From Phallusia mammillata (lineage: Eukaryota > Chordata > Ascidiacea > Phlebobranchia > Ascidiidae): 64,000 nt of DNA. Location: assembly GCA_003260075.1 (NCBI GenBank), contig QLIY01000639.1, positions 25,987 through 89,986 of the forward strand, in the 5' to 3' direction. This document shows, in pieces, positions 20,003-32,600 of this stretch; the stretch's first letter is position 1; every line of letters begins with the position of its first letter. Position numbers and translations under genes: made by a program. The notes beneath the pieces are model-generated. The model saw nothing but the letters and a program-made list of their open reading frames with translations. It made no database searches and was not told the DNA's origin.

Positions 20003-22016
20003 TTAAAACACTATGTTGTTGCACTGTTTTTATGGCTTCTAAACCCTGTAACTATTTTCTAGTACACACATATTTAAATCCGATTGTGTTGTACTAGTAT
20101 TATGTGCTGGTAATTGTGTTGCGATGCATCCAGTGACTTTACAACATACTCTAAATGCCTTTATCTGGGTCTATTTCTTTTTAATGTTCACAATTATACA
20201 CATGTTTGCCTTATCTGTTACTGAGTGCTTGTAATTTAAGAGCATCTTTGTCAATAGAAAATTCAACAAACTGCTGATTTATAACATAGTGGTCGTTGGT
20301 GTAAGTTTGCAAATATGCCCAAACAGTCAACTACATAAAAATATATCCAAACTGGTCTTGTGTATGGACAGTGGTCCTCAGTAAAGTCATTTTATAAGTG
20401 TGTATTCCTAGACAAAAAAACAAAACAGAGGGACATAGGTTATTAGTATTACTATAAAATTGTCCTAATCACAATCTGTTTTTTGTTGTTGACCTGTTTA
20501 CCACCCTTTGCTGAACAATGAAGCAGAATAGCAACATCAATGTGCAAAGTATCTGAGGTTAATCGCCCATATAACCTATTTTGTGCTATTCAACAAAATG
20601 CATTAAAAAGTTGGACTTGAATGTTACTTAGGTGATAAACAAGTAAATACAGGCAGATTCGTGTAATCAAAACTACAGTGCACTTAAGATTAACGAAATT
20701 TTTTTTTATTGCAATTGTGTCAGTATGTGTTCTTTTAAAAATAAGCTTAACTCAAATCTGTTTTTAAAAAGAAAATTTTGTAAAAATTGGCCACAGTTTA
20801 AAACTTAGCATGAAATAAAAAACAAGATTGGTGATTAAAGGCTATCAACTGTAGTGGTCTGAAGAACTCTTTAGTTGTGTATTGTAAAACTGAAAAACTT
20901 ATTTGTAAATTTTTGTTTTAGAATTGTTTGCGGATATATATTTATGTGTGCTTGTATCTGAAATAGGAATATTATGATCTGATTTTTGCATGTTACCAAT
21001 TATTATCGCCCTTTTTTGTCATTGGACGGTCGATAAACGGCCTGTTTGTTACTATGATTTTTTGCTTGACTCTACTGTACCTAACCTTATGCATTACCCA
21101 GCCACTAACAGGTATCTAAGCAAATCTCTATCAAAAGGTACTTTGTGCTGTTGTGGCTTTGGTTAGTTCCAGTTTTACCCGGGTATGTTTGTATGTGCAT
21201 AGCGGTTTTGATACTTTTGTTGTACAATCACCTAACATTCACATTTTAAACCATGTGGGAATCCCCCCCCCCCCTTATGCATTCCCCAGCCACTAATAGG
21301 TATCTAAGCAAATCTCTACCAAAAGGTACTTTGTGCAGTTGTGGCTTTAGTTAGTTCCTGTTTTACCCGGGTATGTTTGTATGTGCATAGCAGTTTTGTT
21401 ACGTTTGTTGTACAATCACCTAACATTCACATTTTAAACCATGTGGGAACGTCTTGCATAAAATAGGTATTAATTTAGGCATTTCACTGCAAATAAAAAG
21501 TCGATTTTAAATATCTGTTATCAGCCTACTTAACTACCGATAATTTGCATCAGCCTTAAAATAATCGAGTCAGTGTGTCTCTAAACTTAATTATAGAAAT
21601 GTTTGATTATCGAACTTTCTTGTCGAGTTATCCCAGAAATTATCAAATATCACAACACTACCACAAATACAATTTGGGAATTTTATTTAAACCCCCCCCC
21701 CCTTGCATAAAATAGGTATTAATTTAGGCATTTCACTGCAAATAAAAAGTTGATTTTAAATATCGGTTATCAGCCTACTTAACTACCGATAATTATAATC
21801 AGTATCAGCCTTAAAAACCCATATCAGTCTGCCTCTAGTCTAAAATGCAGAATTGTTTGATTATTATCAAATATCACAACACTACCACAAATACAGTTTG
21901 GGAATTTTATTTAAGGACAACAAAAATTTTCTTGAACAGATAATTTGAACCACTAGAAAAACAATTTCATACATCCACAACTTGTTTTAAATGAAATTCT
22001 TGGCAATAAGACATTC
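20003..22016. other. ASNSD1-ATP5MF tail-to-tail intergenic region
   Basis: About 2 kb of AT-rich sequence between two 3' ends, with no recognisable gene. It holds two 10-C spacer duplications: 21085-21262 with 21273-21449, and 21453-21691 with 21702-21915. The copies differ by substitutions and short indels of the size expected for alleles. Confidence 0.6.
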
Positions 22017-22437
22017 CTAATGATATTTCCTCTTGCGTTCTGCCTCTACAAGTACAGGAATTAGATTAGATTTGATGAATAAATAGTACAACTACTAATA
22101 CTTGGTATACAACTTACTTAAGCGATGGTATTCACACAAATAGTTGAAAATTCCCAATGATATACCAAGCATGGCATAGAAATTTCCTCCATGATTTCTC
22201 TTTCTTACCCATTTGCTGTGCACAGCCCATTTAACTATAATGGATGAAAGCAAAACATGGATAAAGTGAGAAAATATGGAACGATTTGTTTTGCATTAGC
22301 GCCCCCCCCCCATAGAAATTTCCTCCATGATTTCTCTTTCTTACCCATTTGCTGTGCACGGCCCATTTAACTATAATGGATAAAAGCAAAACATGGATAA
22401 AGCGAGAAAATATGGAACGATTTGTTTTGGATTAGCT
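21085..22437. repeat. Three 10-C spacer junctions with duplicated flanks
   Basis: C runs at 21263-21274 (12), 21692-21702 (11) and 22302-22311 (10) each separate diverged copies. Run length equals ten plus the native C count of the intact copy (2, 1, 0). Between 21 and 37 kb all spacers are C, whereas on both sides they are G. The last one duplicates most of ATP5MF exon 3 (copies 22176-22301 and 22312-22437). Confidence 0.85.
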
Positions 22438-24135
22438 ATAGTGAAAAAAGTGTTTTGGTATACATTCATGTAGTTTGTGTAGCAATGTTTGTTTGATATA
22501 TTGGAAGCGTTTCCAATGCTTCGCAATAATAACCACTATTATAACTTAGTTATTTCCCAGGAAAAAATTCACATAAGGTCATTTACAGCACGGTTCGGCA
22601 ACCTTTTTTGCACTGCGGACCGTTTTTGAAAGTGAAGTTTTATCGCGGACCGGTCTTCAAAAACCTACAAATATTTAGCAATAGAAATGCTTAAATTAAT
22701 TTAATAATTTATCATATCCAGCATACATGAGCAAAATGTTTTGTGACATTTCAACTTAAAAAGTTATACGGCCCAGTAACGAACTTCCGGCGGTTGTCGA
22801 CCACGGACCGCAGTTGCCTACTACTGATTTTTTTAGGAAACCATCCCATTTATGACACAATATTTAACAATTGTGGCTAAAATATTTCTAATTCATACTA
22901 TTTAAGAACCTAACTTGTGCTGCACATTTGAAGTGCAGCAGGTTTATACAACTAGTTTTTGCTTGACAAAACACAAACCATGAATGTAGAAATACAACAC
23001 AACAAATACAACAAGCTTCATAAAATTACATATTTGAAGTAACTAATTTTGAAGTTAGGCATCTTTTTTTAGCACGTAATGTATTTATAATAATGTAAGA
23101 ACACAACTTGAATTGTGTATGACAAGTGGTTTAAGTAATTTGTGTTCTGTAAAATAAGAGTGAACTGCTGGGCATCGCTCACGAACCTACTATGGTTCAA
23201 AGATTGGGCTTAGCATAAAAATTAACCAAGCATGATAATCATTGTAAAAGCATATAGAGCTAGGTGATGCCTGGGGTTGTACCCTGTGCTCCCAACAAAC
23301 TGGAGTGCCGTTGAATGGCTACACTAGCCAATGCGGCCGATCTCTCGTCACCAGCTGCACTGATGAGACCTTATAGGTCGAAACAGTGTGCACTGTCTGC
23401 AGCTTATGATAATCATTAATTATATACTTTTTGAATGACTGCACAAGGGAAGGTTTGCAGCAATAAATATTGAAAATATAAAGTGGGGAAAGAAGGCAAT
23501 CTGTCCAAAGGCTATAGCAATATAAAATACAAACTATACAGAGCAAGATATACAGCAAAATTGGTTTCTGACAGGTGGAACAATTTGTTGTGAGATAAGT
23601 TTGTGTTATTTTTTAGTGAGAAAAAAGCTCAAGAATGAACTTATGTACTTGTTTTTGAGTTAGCTGGTTCTAGAACTTACTTCGTTTAAGAGAAAAGTAC
23701 ATTCCTAATGGAGTCCAATTCCGTTGCATGAGCCATTTGGGCACTTCGTAAAGTTTAACATCTCTGAGGAGCCGAGTGTCACCTGGCAGTTTCATGCCTG
23801 GTTCAACTAAAAAAATATTGGTTAGTAATTTTGGCAACAAACGTTAGGCTGCACTAAACACAAATAGAAATTGTATATAGCAGCTAAGTAAAAAAATAAA
23901 GTTGCACATTCTAAGATGGTAAGGTGAAAAAAAGGAAAAATGATATTTCACTAATATTGGGGGCATTGCTTTTGCACTGCTACCTATGCCCATAGTTTAG
24001 GTTGTATAAGCCTTTAAGGTTCTGATTAAAATATTATAACTCAAAGGTTCTGATTATTTTATTTGTCAATAAAATAAACTTACTTTTAGCTCCATAATAT
24101 TTTGGATGAACCGCCAAACCACTTTGCTCCGCCAT
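22017..24135 (-). CDS. ATP5MF: Mitochondrial ATP synthase subunit f
   Basis: This is a small membrane subunit of the Fo part of mitochondrial ATP synthase. Exons are 24084-24135, 23681-23806, 22118-22234 and 22017-22045. They sum to 324 bp, a clean 107-residue frame. The N-terminal half has LRDVKLYEVPKWLMQRNWTP, matching the family's conserved LxEVKLxELPSWILMRDFSP region. The C-terminal half has one transmembrane helix (about FYAMLGISLGIFNYL) and ends HRLKAERKRKYH, close to the vertebrate ending KHLKHERLRKYH. Human subunit f has 94 residues. Exon 3 is present twice (second copy in 22312-22380, incomplete) beside a 10-C spacer, probably allelic; only 22118-22234 has both splice sites. LYRM4 starts 635 bp away, divergently. 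Intron 2 contains a hammerhead motif on the other strand. Confidence 0.9.
22580..22830. mobile_element. hAT-like MITE remnant in the ATP5MF intron
   Basis: The left side reads cacggttcggcaacctttttt followed by 'gcggaccg' words. The right side has 'ccacggaccgcagttgccta', so the two ends are roughly inverted. The ends are decayed and no target duplication is clear. It resembles the fragment ending near 343. Confidence 0.5.
23232..23417 (+). mobile_element. Small hammerhead-bearing element bounded by 12-bp direct repeats
   Basis: ATGATAATCATT occurs at 23232-23243 and at 23406-23417, 174 bases apart, and the hammerhead motif sits against the right copy. The repeats could be a target-site duplication of a short retroposon, or the start of a second monomer in a tandem retrozyme-like array. 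The interior also has a short hairpin, tggctac-act-agcca. There is no coding capacity. Confidence 0.5.
23354..23403 (+). ncRNA. Type I hammerhead ribozyme motif
   Basis: All core elements are present in order. Stem I is gctgca (23354-23359) pairing with tgcagc (23398-23403). CTGATGA is at 23360-23366. Stem II is gacc, loop ttata, ggtc (23367-23379), with the conserved G-C closing pair. GAAA is at 23380-23383. Stem III is cagtg, loop tg, cactg (23384-23395), then U and C with cleavage expected after 23397. Every stem is perfectly paired. The short stem III and open stem I match the small type I hammerheads of metazoan retroposons. Activity is inferred. It lies in ATP5MF intron 2, antisense to that gene. 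Confidence 0.85.
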
Positions 24136-24770
24136 GATGAATTAATTTAGGTACCCTATGGACGTAAAAAATATTGGAGGATAGTACAAATTGAAAATCA
24201 AACAAACGAAAATGAATAAAACACGGCACGACCTTCACCAAACTACTTTTGCAACAACTGTAATCTAGAGATCTTTAAATCCGGTACTGTGTGGGGTTTT
24301 TGTATGTGAGAGCAGTTTTCAAAAACAATCAGCATCAAATTTGAAAAACAAACAAACAAAATACTATTCAAAAATTAATGTATGCAGGTTTTTAGCAATT
24401 AAATTGTGTTATGTTTTGACCTCTTTGATAACTTTTTTTAAAAAAAAAAACACTGCACTGCTTAGGAAAAAAATTAAACTGTCAACAGATATCATAAAAA
24501 AATTATTAAAACAAGGAATAAATATACATACACAACACATCAATTCTACACGGATGTTTTGATTAATTTAATCACACATGCAGGCTAATTAGTTAACGTT
24601 CGTTACTAACCAATCAGACCCTCAAGCTTTTAATTGTTAGTTACAAAACATAAACATTGTAAAAAAGAGCGACCAGCTCGACCGAAAAAAACACGTGACA
24701 ATTTTTATTGTGTTTGTTTATTTTTCGGCCAGGTATTCTATAATTTTAGTTTGCACATTGCAGCGCAAAA
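24136..24770. promoter_or_regulatory. Bidirectional promoter region of ATP5MF and LYRM4
   Basis: These 635 bp separate the start codons of two nuclear genes for mitochondrial proteins on opposite strands. The segment is AT-rich, has no MITE or spacer duplication, and contains no recognisable protein. The LYRM4 ATG is preceded within 10 bases by an AG (tgcacattgcag), which could be a splice or trans-splice acceptor, as in tunicates that use spliced leaders; that is inference. Confidence 0.5.
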
Positions 24771-25576
24771 ATGGCAAGAAATCAGCTCGCGAAATTGTAC
24801 AAGCAGCTACTTACAGAAAGTCACAAATTCACAGATTACAACTTTCGGTATGTACAAGTTTGGCACAAGTAAATGAACTTTATACATGGACATTTTTCCG
24901 ACCAATGCCAACTTAACGTTGTTGAATATTTTTTCGAATTCAATACATGAGATAGTTTCATAAGTTTTATAAACAGCAGTATTTGAATATATTTTCCTAC
25001 TCATTTTTTGGTTTATCATTTGACTGCAATTTATAAACTTTCTTGATCCCCAATGGTATAATTTTAGTGTTTTAAAGCCACTTTTATAGTGCAGTAATGA
25101 CCTTTTTTATAGAGTTTATAAAGTGATAAACATATCTTTTTTCAGGAGTCATGCGATGAGAAGAATTCAGCATCTCTATGGAAAAAACTTGGAGGAAACA
25201 AATGAAGAAAAACTGCAAGACTTAATCAAAAACGCCGAACATGATTTTAAGCAAATCCAGCGTCAAGTATGAGTCATGGCCATGTCCTTTGTTTACTTGC
25301 CTTACAAATAACATTTAAACACCAAAATTGGTTACAAATTTTTAACTGCCATTACAGTTTTTATTTGCAAAAAAAGTTTTAAGCCAAAAAGTATCAGCAA
25401 AGATTAAATAGGTAATGGTAAGATAAATTGTGTGCCTTTTGGTTTTCAAGGTTTGTTTTTTTATTTTACTTGTGTAGATTTTAGTTTTTTTGTGCCTTTT
25501 TCTCATACAGGTTACAATCGGACAACTATACAAAGTAGAGCACCACATCCTAGATCAAAATGAAGAACAGCGTTGA
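24771..25576 (+). CDS. LYRM4: LYR-motif protein 4 (ISD11), iron-sulfur cluster assembly
   Basis: This is a mitochondrial matrix partner that stabilises the cysteine desulfurase NFS1 and binds acyl carrier protein. Exons are 24771-24847, 25146-25266 and 25511-25576, together 264 bp, giving 87 residues (human 91). The start MARNQLAKLYKQLL corresponds to human QVLALYRAML; here the LYR tripeptide is LYK, a conservative change. Further conserved segments are YNFRSHAMRRIQ (human YNYRTYAVRRIR), QIQRQ, and VTIGQLY (human VHIGQLY). Each splice site has a canonical GT and AG. AATAAA at about 25719 is a plausible polyadenylation signal. Confidence 0.95.
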
Positions 25577-26676
25577 TAATTTGATTTTTATATGCCAAAA
25601 TGTAAATGCTTTAAATTATAACTGAGCCATATAAAAGCGTTTTCGGCCAGTCACCAATATTCCGGACTGCTGGATTTTTGTATTTTGTTTTGTGTTTCCA
25701 TTTTCAACCATGTTCACAATAAATCTTTCTTATTAATACTGTTATAAAATATCCGCGGCTACTTTTTCAACCAAGATTTTTTGTTTATTAAAGAGCATTA
25801 TTGTTTACTTCTTCAGCTTCATGGGATGCTTTCTTAAAATTCTGCACGCATGTTTTTTTATTTAACTCTTACCAATTACAATTGCATTGGTTGATATTTA
25901 ATGATCAACAGAATGTTCTCTTTCTTAGCCACCAAGGTGGTAAAAATAAACTTCTGAAAAAAGCTACCATTGTCTATTTACGTAAAGTAGTGCACAGCAA
26001 TGAGCCAGATACCAATTTTGGTTGTCCTTTGGAATGAAAATAACTAGTGTTTGGTTACTGTGACTATAAATTTTATAAACTCATTGCCTTTGTATCACTG
26101 AAAAGGGTGCCCCTCAGTTCATTGAAACAATAATAGTGCATAAAGGACATGCAAAACAAATTCCTTATGTTATACAAGCAAATATTTGAACATTACACAG
26201 AAGTTAGTCAGCAAAATGGCCGAGTGGTTTGCACAACTTTTTTGTGTTCACAAGGTCATGGGTTCTAATCCTATCTCGGTCGCTTGTGTTTTCCTGAGCA
26301 AGAAACTTCAGCGACATTGCTTAACCTAGTGGTTTCCGATAGGTTGAACTAAATTGAGTTCACCAAAGTTGAAAAAATTAGTCTTGCAATAAAACTAGCA
26401 GTTTGACGGTTGACTCATTATGAGCATTATGCTTTCAGGCGTTGCCCATCAAGGAAAAAAAGAAAACAACTACAACAACTGGAATGTATTCAAAATTTTG
26501 GTCCTATTCAATTGTGCTGCTACAATTTACATGGAAATTTAGCGTACTGCATTTTAACCCCAAAACAAGAAACACACATGATTTAAAGAGTAATATTTAT
26601 TTAACAATAAAACAAAGCGAGTTGGCAAGACATGCAAAATGTGTAGTGCTTCAATGGAACTTAAATAAAACAGGTT
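25577..26676. other. LYRM4-to-GLS-like intergenic region
   Basis: Contains the LYRM4 3' UTR with a poly(A)-signal-like AATAAA near 25719, and a tRNA-derived SINE at about 26217-26400. No other coding evidence was found. Two 3' ends face each other here. Confidence 0.55.
26217..26400 (+). mobile_element. tRNA-derived SINE copy 1
   Basis: The head carries an A-box-like TGGCCGAGTGG and a B-box-like GGTTCTAATCC about 50 bases later, a pol III promoter layout. The tail has 'cctgagcaagaaactt', 'cgacattgctt' and 'gttgaactaaattga'. A second copy with the same tail order is at 29985-30190 on the other strand. Confidence 0.75.
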
Positions 26677-29600
26677 CTATTTTCTTCTTTTACTGGAACA
26701 TTCATGATCTTTGAGGCTTTTGTAAACACTGAAGTTGAAACTTTCGTTTAATTCCTGAAAACAAAAATGCTGGTTTAAGTAACTGCCACAAAGCATTTTA
26801 AATTTGATTCGCTACTGTTAGTTTTAATAAATGTTAGTTACAATTCTTACTCTCACCATTAAAAACACAATTTTTTTAAGAGACTTCAAAAAATAAATTT
26901 TAGGAAGCATTTTTTTAATTCTTCAGTATGAATGTTCTTTGAAACAAATGTTTAACAAAATCAATAGTTCAAAGCTGATTTAATGGAAAAAATAAATTAC
27001 AATATCGGCAGATTGCATTAGGAAAAACTTGTTACTTGCCTTGATAATGCAAGCAGCAACTTTTTGGACAATGTCGATGGATTGACAGTGGGTGAAACAA
27101 GTTAAACCAAGGACACCGGGAACAATCAACATAATACTTCCGTTTTCATTCCAGGATCCCAATACTTCTTGCGTCTGTAAATAAAATTTTGCATTTTTGA
27201 CATGTATATAAAATGTTCAGAGGTGTAAAGAAATTTTTTGCTGGTCTAAAGAATTTTGTTTCAAATGCCCCAAAATCCAATTTTCAAAACAAATTTTAAA
27301 AAATGAAAAAGACCTACATATTGGCAACTGCAGGACAATTCTTTCACCACAGAACTTTTCATGACTTTAAATGTGTTTTTGATGCTCTCCCGGTCAATGA
27401 CGAGATTGTCTGAAAGTAAAATCTGTTTGATGCAAGTATAAATGAAATTTATTGTTTTGCACCATTAAGATGTGTGTGGCTGGGCAAATACACAAGCTTC
27501 CTTAGTACACTGAGGACCAATACAGGCAACATTAGATGCACACACTGTAACCATACACCAGTTTATGTGCAGCATATAGTTTTATGTATCTGAGCATGTA
27601 CACAAGCTCCCTGAGCACAATGAGGACCAATGCGATCAACATTAGAAGTGCACACTGTGGCTACACACCAGTTTATGTGTAGCAAATATTACTTTGCGTC
27701 TGGCCATATGTACAAGTTCCCTTAGCACACTGAGGACCAATATGAGCAACATTAAAGGTAGCCATAAGAGTTTATGCGCATAGTGATTGATTAAACATTG
27801 TTCACTTAAAATTATTAACATGAAAACGTTTTTATGACTTTAAGAAATAAATGATTGTAATTCAAGTATCCTTTCTCATGGGTCAGTTTATTATCTGACA
27901 AACCATCGCACCTGTTAATGGGCACCTCCCCTTGTTAGCCAGGGTTGCTGCACCAACAGCACATGAATCAGCTGTCATAGCTGTTGAAACAGACTGAAGA
28001 TAAAATTCCAGCAGTTCTGACAATTCAGCTGATGCTCCACGTGGCAAGTGTTGCGTTGCGCTCAGGTAATAAGCAAGGGAGATTTCTTCATGGGCATAGT
28101 TTCTCCGATAGTTGTAACTGTCAAAAAATGAGGAGTGGTGAATAGTTGTGAAAAAAAAACCCATAAAATGTATGCGAAAATATACAATGGTTACTTAAAA
28201 AACTGTTTTGACTGAAAGCAAGAGTTCCATACTAGGTTTGTTCACATGTTCGAAATTTGAGATGCAGTCTAATATTTTAGCACAAAAAAAGATAAAGAGA
28301 GTATTTAAAGAGTAAAAGTAGCAGGGTTTGGCAATCAGAAATTGATATAAATCAGAAAAAAAATTGAGGTTTAGTGATTATATTATGGCCTTGCTAAAGA
28401 ATTTTTACTGAAGAATCTTTCTTAACATAAAACGAAAGGACAAAATTCAATGGACCTTAGGAATAAAATGGATTTGAACAACTGCAAACATCTAAGCTTC
28501 TTCACTGTACCTGAGGTTGTCACAACAAATTGGTTCGCCACCAACAAGCTGGTTATAAAAGCTGTGCAAGGCATCCAGGCGCTTTTCGACCATCATTTGT
28601 TGAAACAGCAATGTTGTTGTGATAATGGATCCAGCTTTTGTGAATGGATTCCAAACACGACTCTGTTCATTGAAGGAAAATTCATCCTACAAATATACAA
28701 AAGGTTGGATAGTTTTGTTGGGGTTAACATAGAGTTTATAAACAGAGGGATAAATAACTGTCTGGATTGCTAGCACAGTGTTTCAACCACTTGGTTGCGG
28801 AACACTTGTGTGCCGTGAAATGTTGTCTGGTGGGTAATTGAAGTTTTTATCTAAAAAAATCTTATCCAAAAAAAAGCATTTGATCCAAAAATTTTGGACA
28901 TGAGTGTGCAACCCATGACTCAAAGAAAAGTTTGGATTTTTGAAGTGCAGCCTGCTGTTTATGAAGCTGTGACTATCTAATCTTGGCATTCAGCCCAGAA
29001 GTGAAAGGTTGCACACCCATTGAAAAGCGAAATTAGCAAACCCAACATGAACACACAACATGTTACTTTGAACATTTATGATCGTTTTTGGCAAATCCTA
29101 TTAAATGTGCAAACAGTAACATCCAAGGCAGTTAAGAATCTGATGTTATTCCTTAACTTGTACTTAGGTAGCCTTGAGCAAGTACATACAGTATTTGGTA
29201 TATTCCCTGTAGAAATGTGGTATATTATTCCCCAGACAGTTATGATCATATTTCAAACATACATCACTTCTCAACCAACTGATCCGTTTGCAGTTACTCA
29301 GTTACCTTATCGGCTGGTTTTGCTTCGCTCCCAACGTAGGATGAAACTTTTTCGCTCCCGTTCTGTCGACACCCCAAGCAAAAGTTGAATACTGATGCAC
29401 ATGAATTCAAAGGGTGGGGGGTTTCTGATGAAAAAAATAACAATAAAAAAGTACAAAAACTGATGTCCAAAAATTTCATTTGCTTCAAATCTAGGGTGCT
29501 TAAAATTTTTAGCTAATATAAAAACTGTTGCCAAAAACTTCAGAGGGTTAAGCAGTACTTTCGTATGTAAGTGAACAAATATGAATTATTTTAGAAAACA

Positions 29601-32600
29601 AAAAATTATTTTTGCTTATGAATGCACTCAAAAATAGGTTTGATTGAGATATTGTTATTAAAAAAAATAAAAATATAGTTAAATGTCCTTACCCTTGTCA
29701 CCAAAGGACAAGCGTTGTCCATCAACTGTGCAAACAGAAAATGATAAGTTTGAGCTGTCACTCTGTTTTTGACGACGCATCATCACATTATAACTGGAAC
29801 ATGGTTCAACGGATTTTGATGGCTCCACTTTCTACAAGTAAGATAGGCAAGGTATTAAAATTGGTGTAAATTAAAAATCATCTAGTATGTTATTTTGTTT
29901 GTTTTATTGTATCCTTAGTGGGGCAGACAGTGCCTGACAATGAGTCTGCCATATAGCTTTAATTTGTCGCTGTTGAATCATTGTTTGAAAACACGTTTTT
30001 TAAGTTAAAGAGTTGGTCACTTTAATTCAGTCCAACCAAGTGGGTTCCACTGGGTTTGAGCAATGTCACCTATTTTTTTCTTGGGGAAACACAAGTAGCA
30101 GGGACAGGATTAGAGCCCACAACCTTATGAACACACTTTAGTAGCACAAACACTCAGCTGTCATGTTAAACTTGTCCAACACTGTTTGTCTGTCTGTTGA
30201 AAACCACTGCTTTGGTGTTTAGACTTAGTCAAGACTAAGAATAGAAATGTCTTACTAATTCATCCAGCAACACTTTGACGACTTCGAATATTCTTTCCAT
30301 TCGAAGTTTGAAGATACTGAATCCTGGCACAGAAAGTTGGCTAAGTAAAATGCTTCTGATGAATTTGAATGATGGTTCACATGTTCTGTGACAAAATACA
30401 AAGCTTTAAAACTATTTTATGTTGTCTGTTACTGCTAAAAAAATAGAAAGATGAACCGGTAATATCATATATCACAAAATCATAGCTATATTTGATATTA
30501 TAAAAAAATTTGAAAAAACAGTAAAGTAGCACAAAAATTATTTGTTTAATTTGAAACCTGTTACAAATTTTTTTTTATCTGAGAATTTTTTCAGAAACAA
30601 AAGTACATTCTTCCTCATCAAATCCTCTTATTTTGGGTATCGCCATAACCTGACATTTTTACAAAATTATAAAGCCACTGTACCTTGAAAAAACATCAAA
30701 AGTTAGTGCAGTATCAGATCCTTGTGGTTCCACTTCAATCTTTCGAAACGATTCCTTTAACCTTGGATCAGATAAGCAAATTCCTTTGCTTTCAATAAGA
30801 TCAAATAGGTCCTTGATCTTGGCAAAAGTCTTTTCCTTGCTCGTGACACTAGACAATGTGATTTGATACAACCTTTTCATCCCAGAATGTAATGCTGCTT
30901 TGTCTTCCATTTCTTTTTTGTTTTTATCTTTAGAGAAGAGCGGTATTTCTTGGCATTTAAAAGCATTGCGGTCCAACGAGAGTGTTTTGTCCTTGGGTGA
31001 CACAAACTCAAATTTAAAAGGTTCAGAGTCCTCGTTGGTAAGTATGCTGCTCCCAGACTGAGAGTCAGCTTCAGGTGAAGTTGGTAAATCATCTTCATTG
31101 TGGATGGGATCCGATGTCTCAATTGTTTCATTAAATTCTGCCTCTTCATTGACTTTAGAAATTTCACTGTGCAAACCATTGTGTGAGCTACCGTTTTTCA
31201 GTTCAAATCCAATACTATCATTGCCATTTACATCCGAGTTTAAACCAAATTGTTTCAAATTTGTGTCATCTGTTTTTGAAATCAGATCCAGATTTTGATG
31301 TGTCACATTATTTTGCGGCATCTTCCTGAAATCCTCTGAATTTGCCGATTTTACAACTGGCGTCGAAATAACACCTGAGTTTAATGATGATGTAATAGTG
31401 ATATCATTCGCTGGATCACTGTTAGTTGTCGAATTGTTAGCAGCGCTGTCTTGATTTGTGTTGTGGTTCCCAGATGTATTTATATCGACATCAGCAGAAC
31501 CAGTACCACAATCTGTTGAATCATTACTAAGTGTATTAGCTTCCATTTCATCATATCTGTCACTTGTTTTAGCACCTTGAGAAGAGGGTTTGTCACCTTC
31601 GATAGGGTCAGAATCGGTGTTGTTTTGTTTTTCAATAGCCATGCCTTTTTCTGTGTGCACATTGCAATCAGAAACATTAGCATTAACTTTGACATTTTTT
31701 TGGAAACTATTACTGGTTTCTGGAAATGCTTTATCATCTGCTGTTACACAGTTTGTGTTTAGTTTCTCTTTGTTAATAGGTGGGTCACAAGAAATATGGT
31801 GGTTCCCATTTTCTTTGACAGTAACCGTTTTTGAAGGTTGAGTAACATCAGAATGGTTAATTTCGTTGGTAGACGAATTTGAAACATCATTGTCCTGGCT
31901 TTTGTTTAAATGTTCATGGTTGTTTTCTTGAGCTGATACAGAAACACCGTTTTTAATCTCTTGCCCATTGTCTTTATTTTGCAAGGTCGCATCGACAGTT
32001 TCCAAGGTCGCGGTGTTTTCATGGCAACAGTCACCGCCCTCAATGACGTCATCACTCTCAATGATGTCACCACCAGGGTTAACGTCATTGTCTAAGTTGA
32101 GTTTAGACAGGTCAAGAAAGGTGTCGTAACGGGCGTCCTTCGTAACATCGCTGCCGTTAGGGTGGTTGCCCCCCCCCCTGCCCATTGTCTTTATTTTGCA
32201 AGGTCGCATCGACAGTTTCCAAGGTCACGGTGTTTTCGTTACAACCGTCGACCTCAATGACGTCACCACCCTTAATGAAGTCATCACTAGGGTTTACGTC
32301 ATTGTCTAAGTTAAGCTTGGAAAGGTCAAGAAAGGTGTCGTACCGAGTGTCCTTCGTAACATCGCTGCCATTAGGGTGATTTGCATCTTCTGCAAGTAAA
32401 CAAAACAATCCTGTGATTAAAACTTGAGGGTAGAATTATCGGGCCCTTATTGGCATAGTGCAAAACATCCATCAATTTGTTAGAGTATTTTAACGTTTTT
32501 ATAAGTACAGTGTATTAAATTTTTCGACTGACTAAATTTCCGAACTTAGAGCTAAACAAAACATTTTTTAATATGAGTCCGATTTTTTGAGGTTCTGTAG

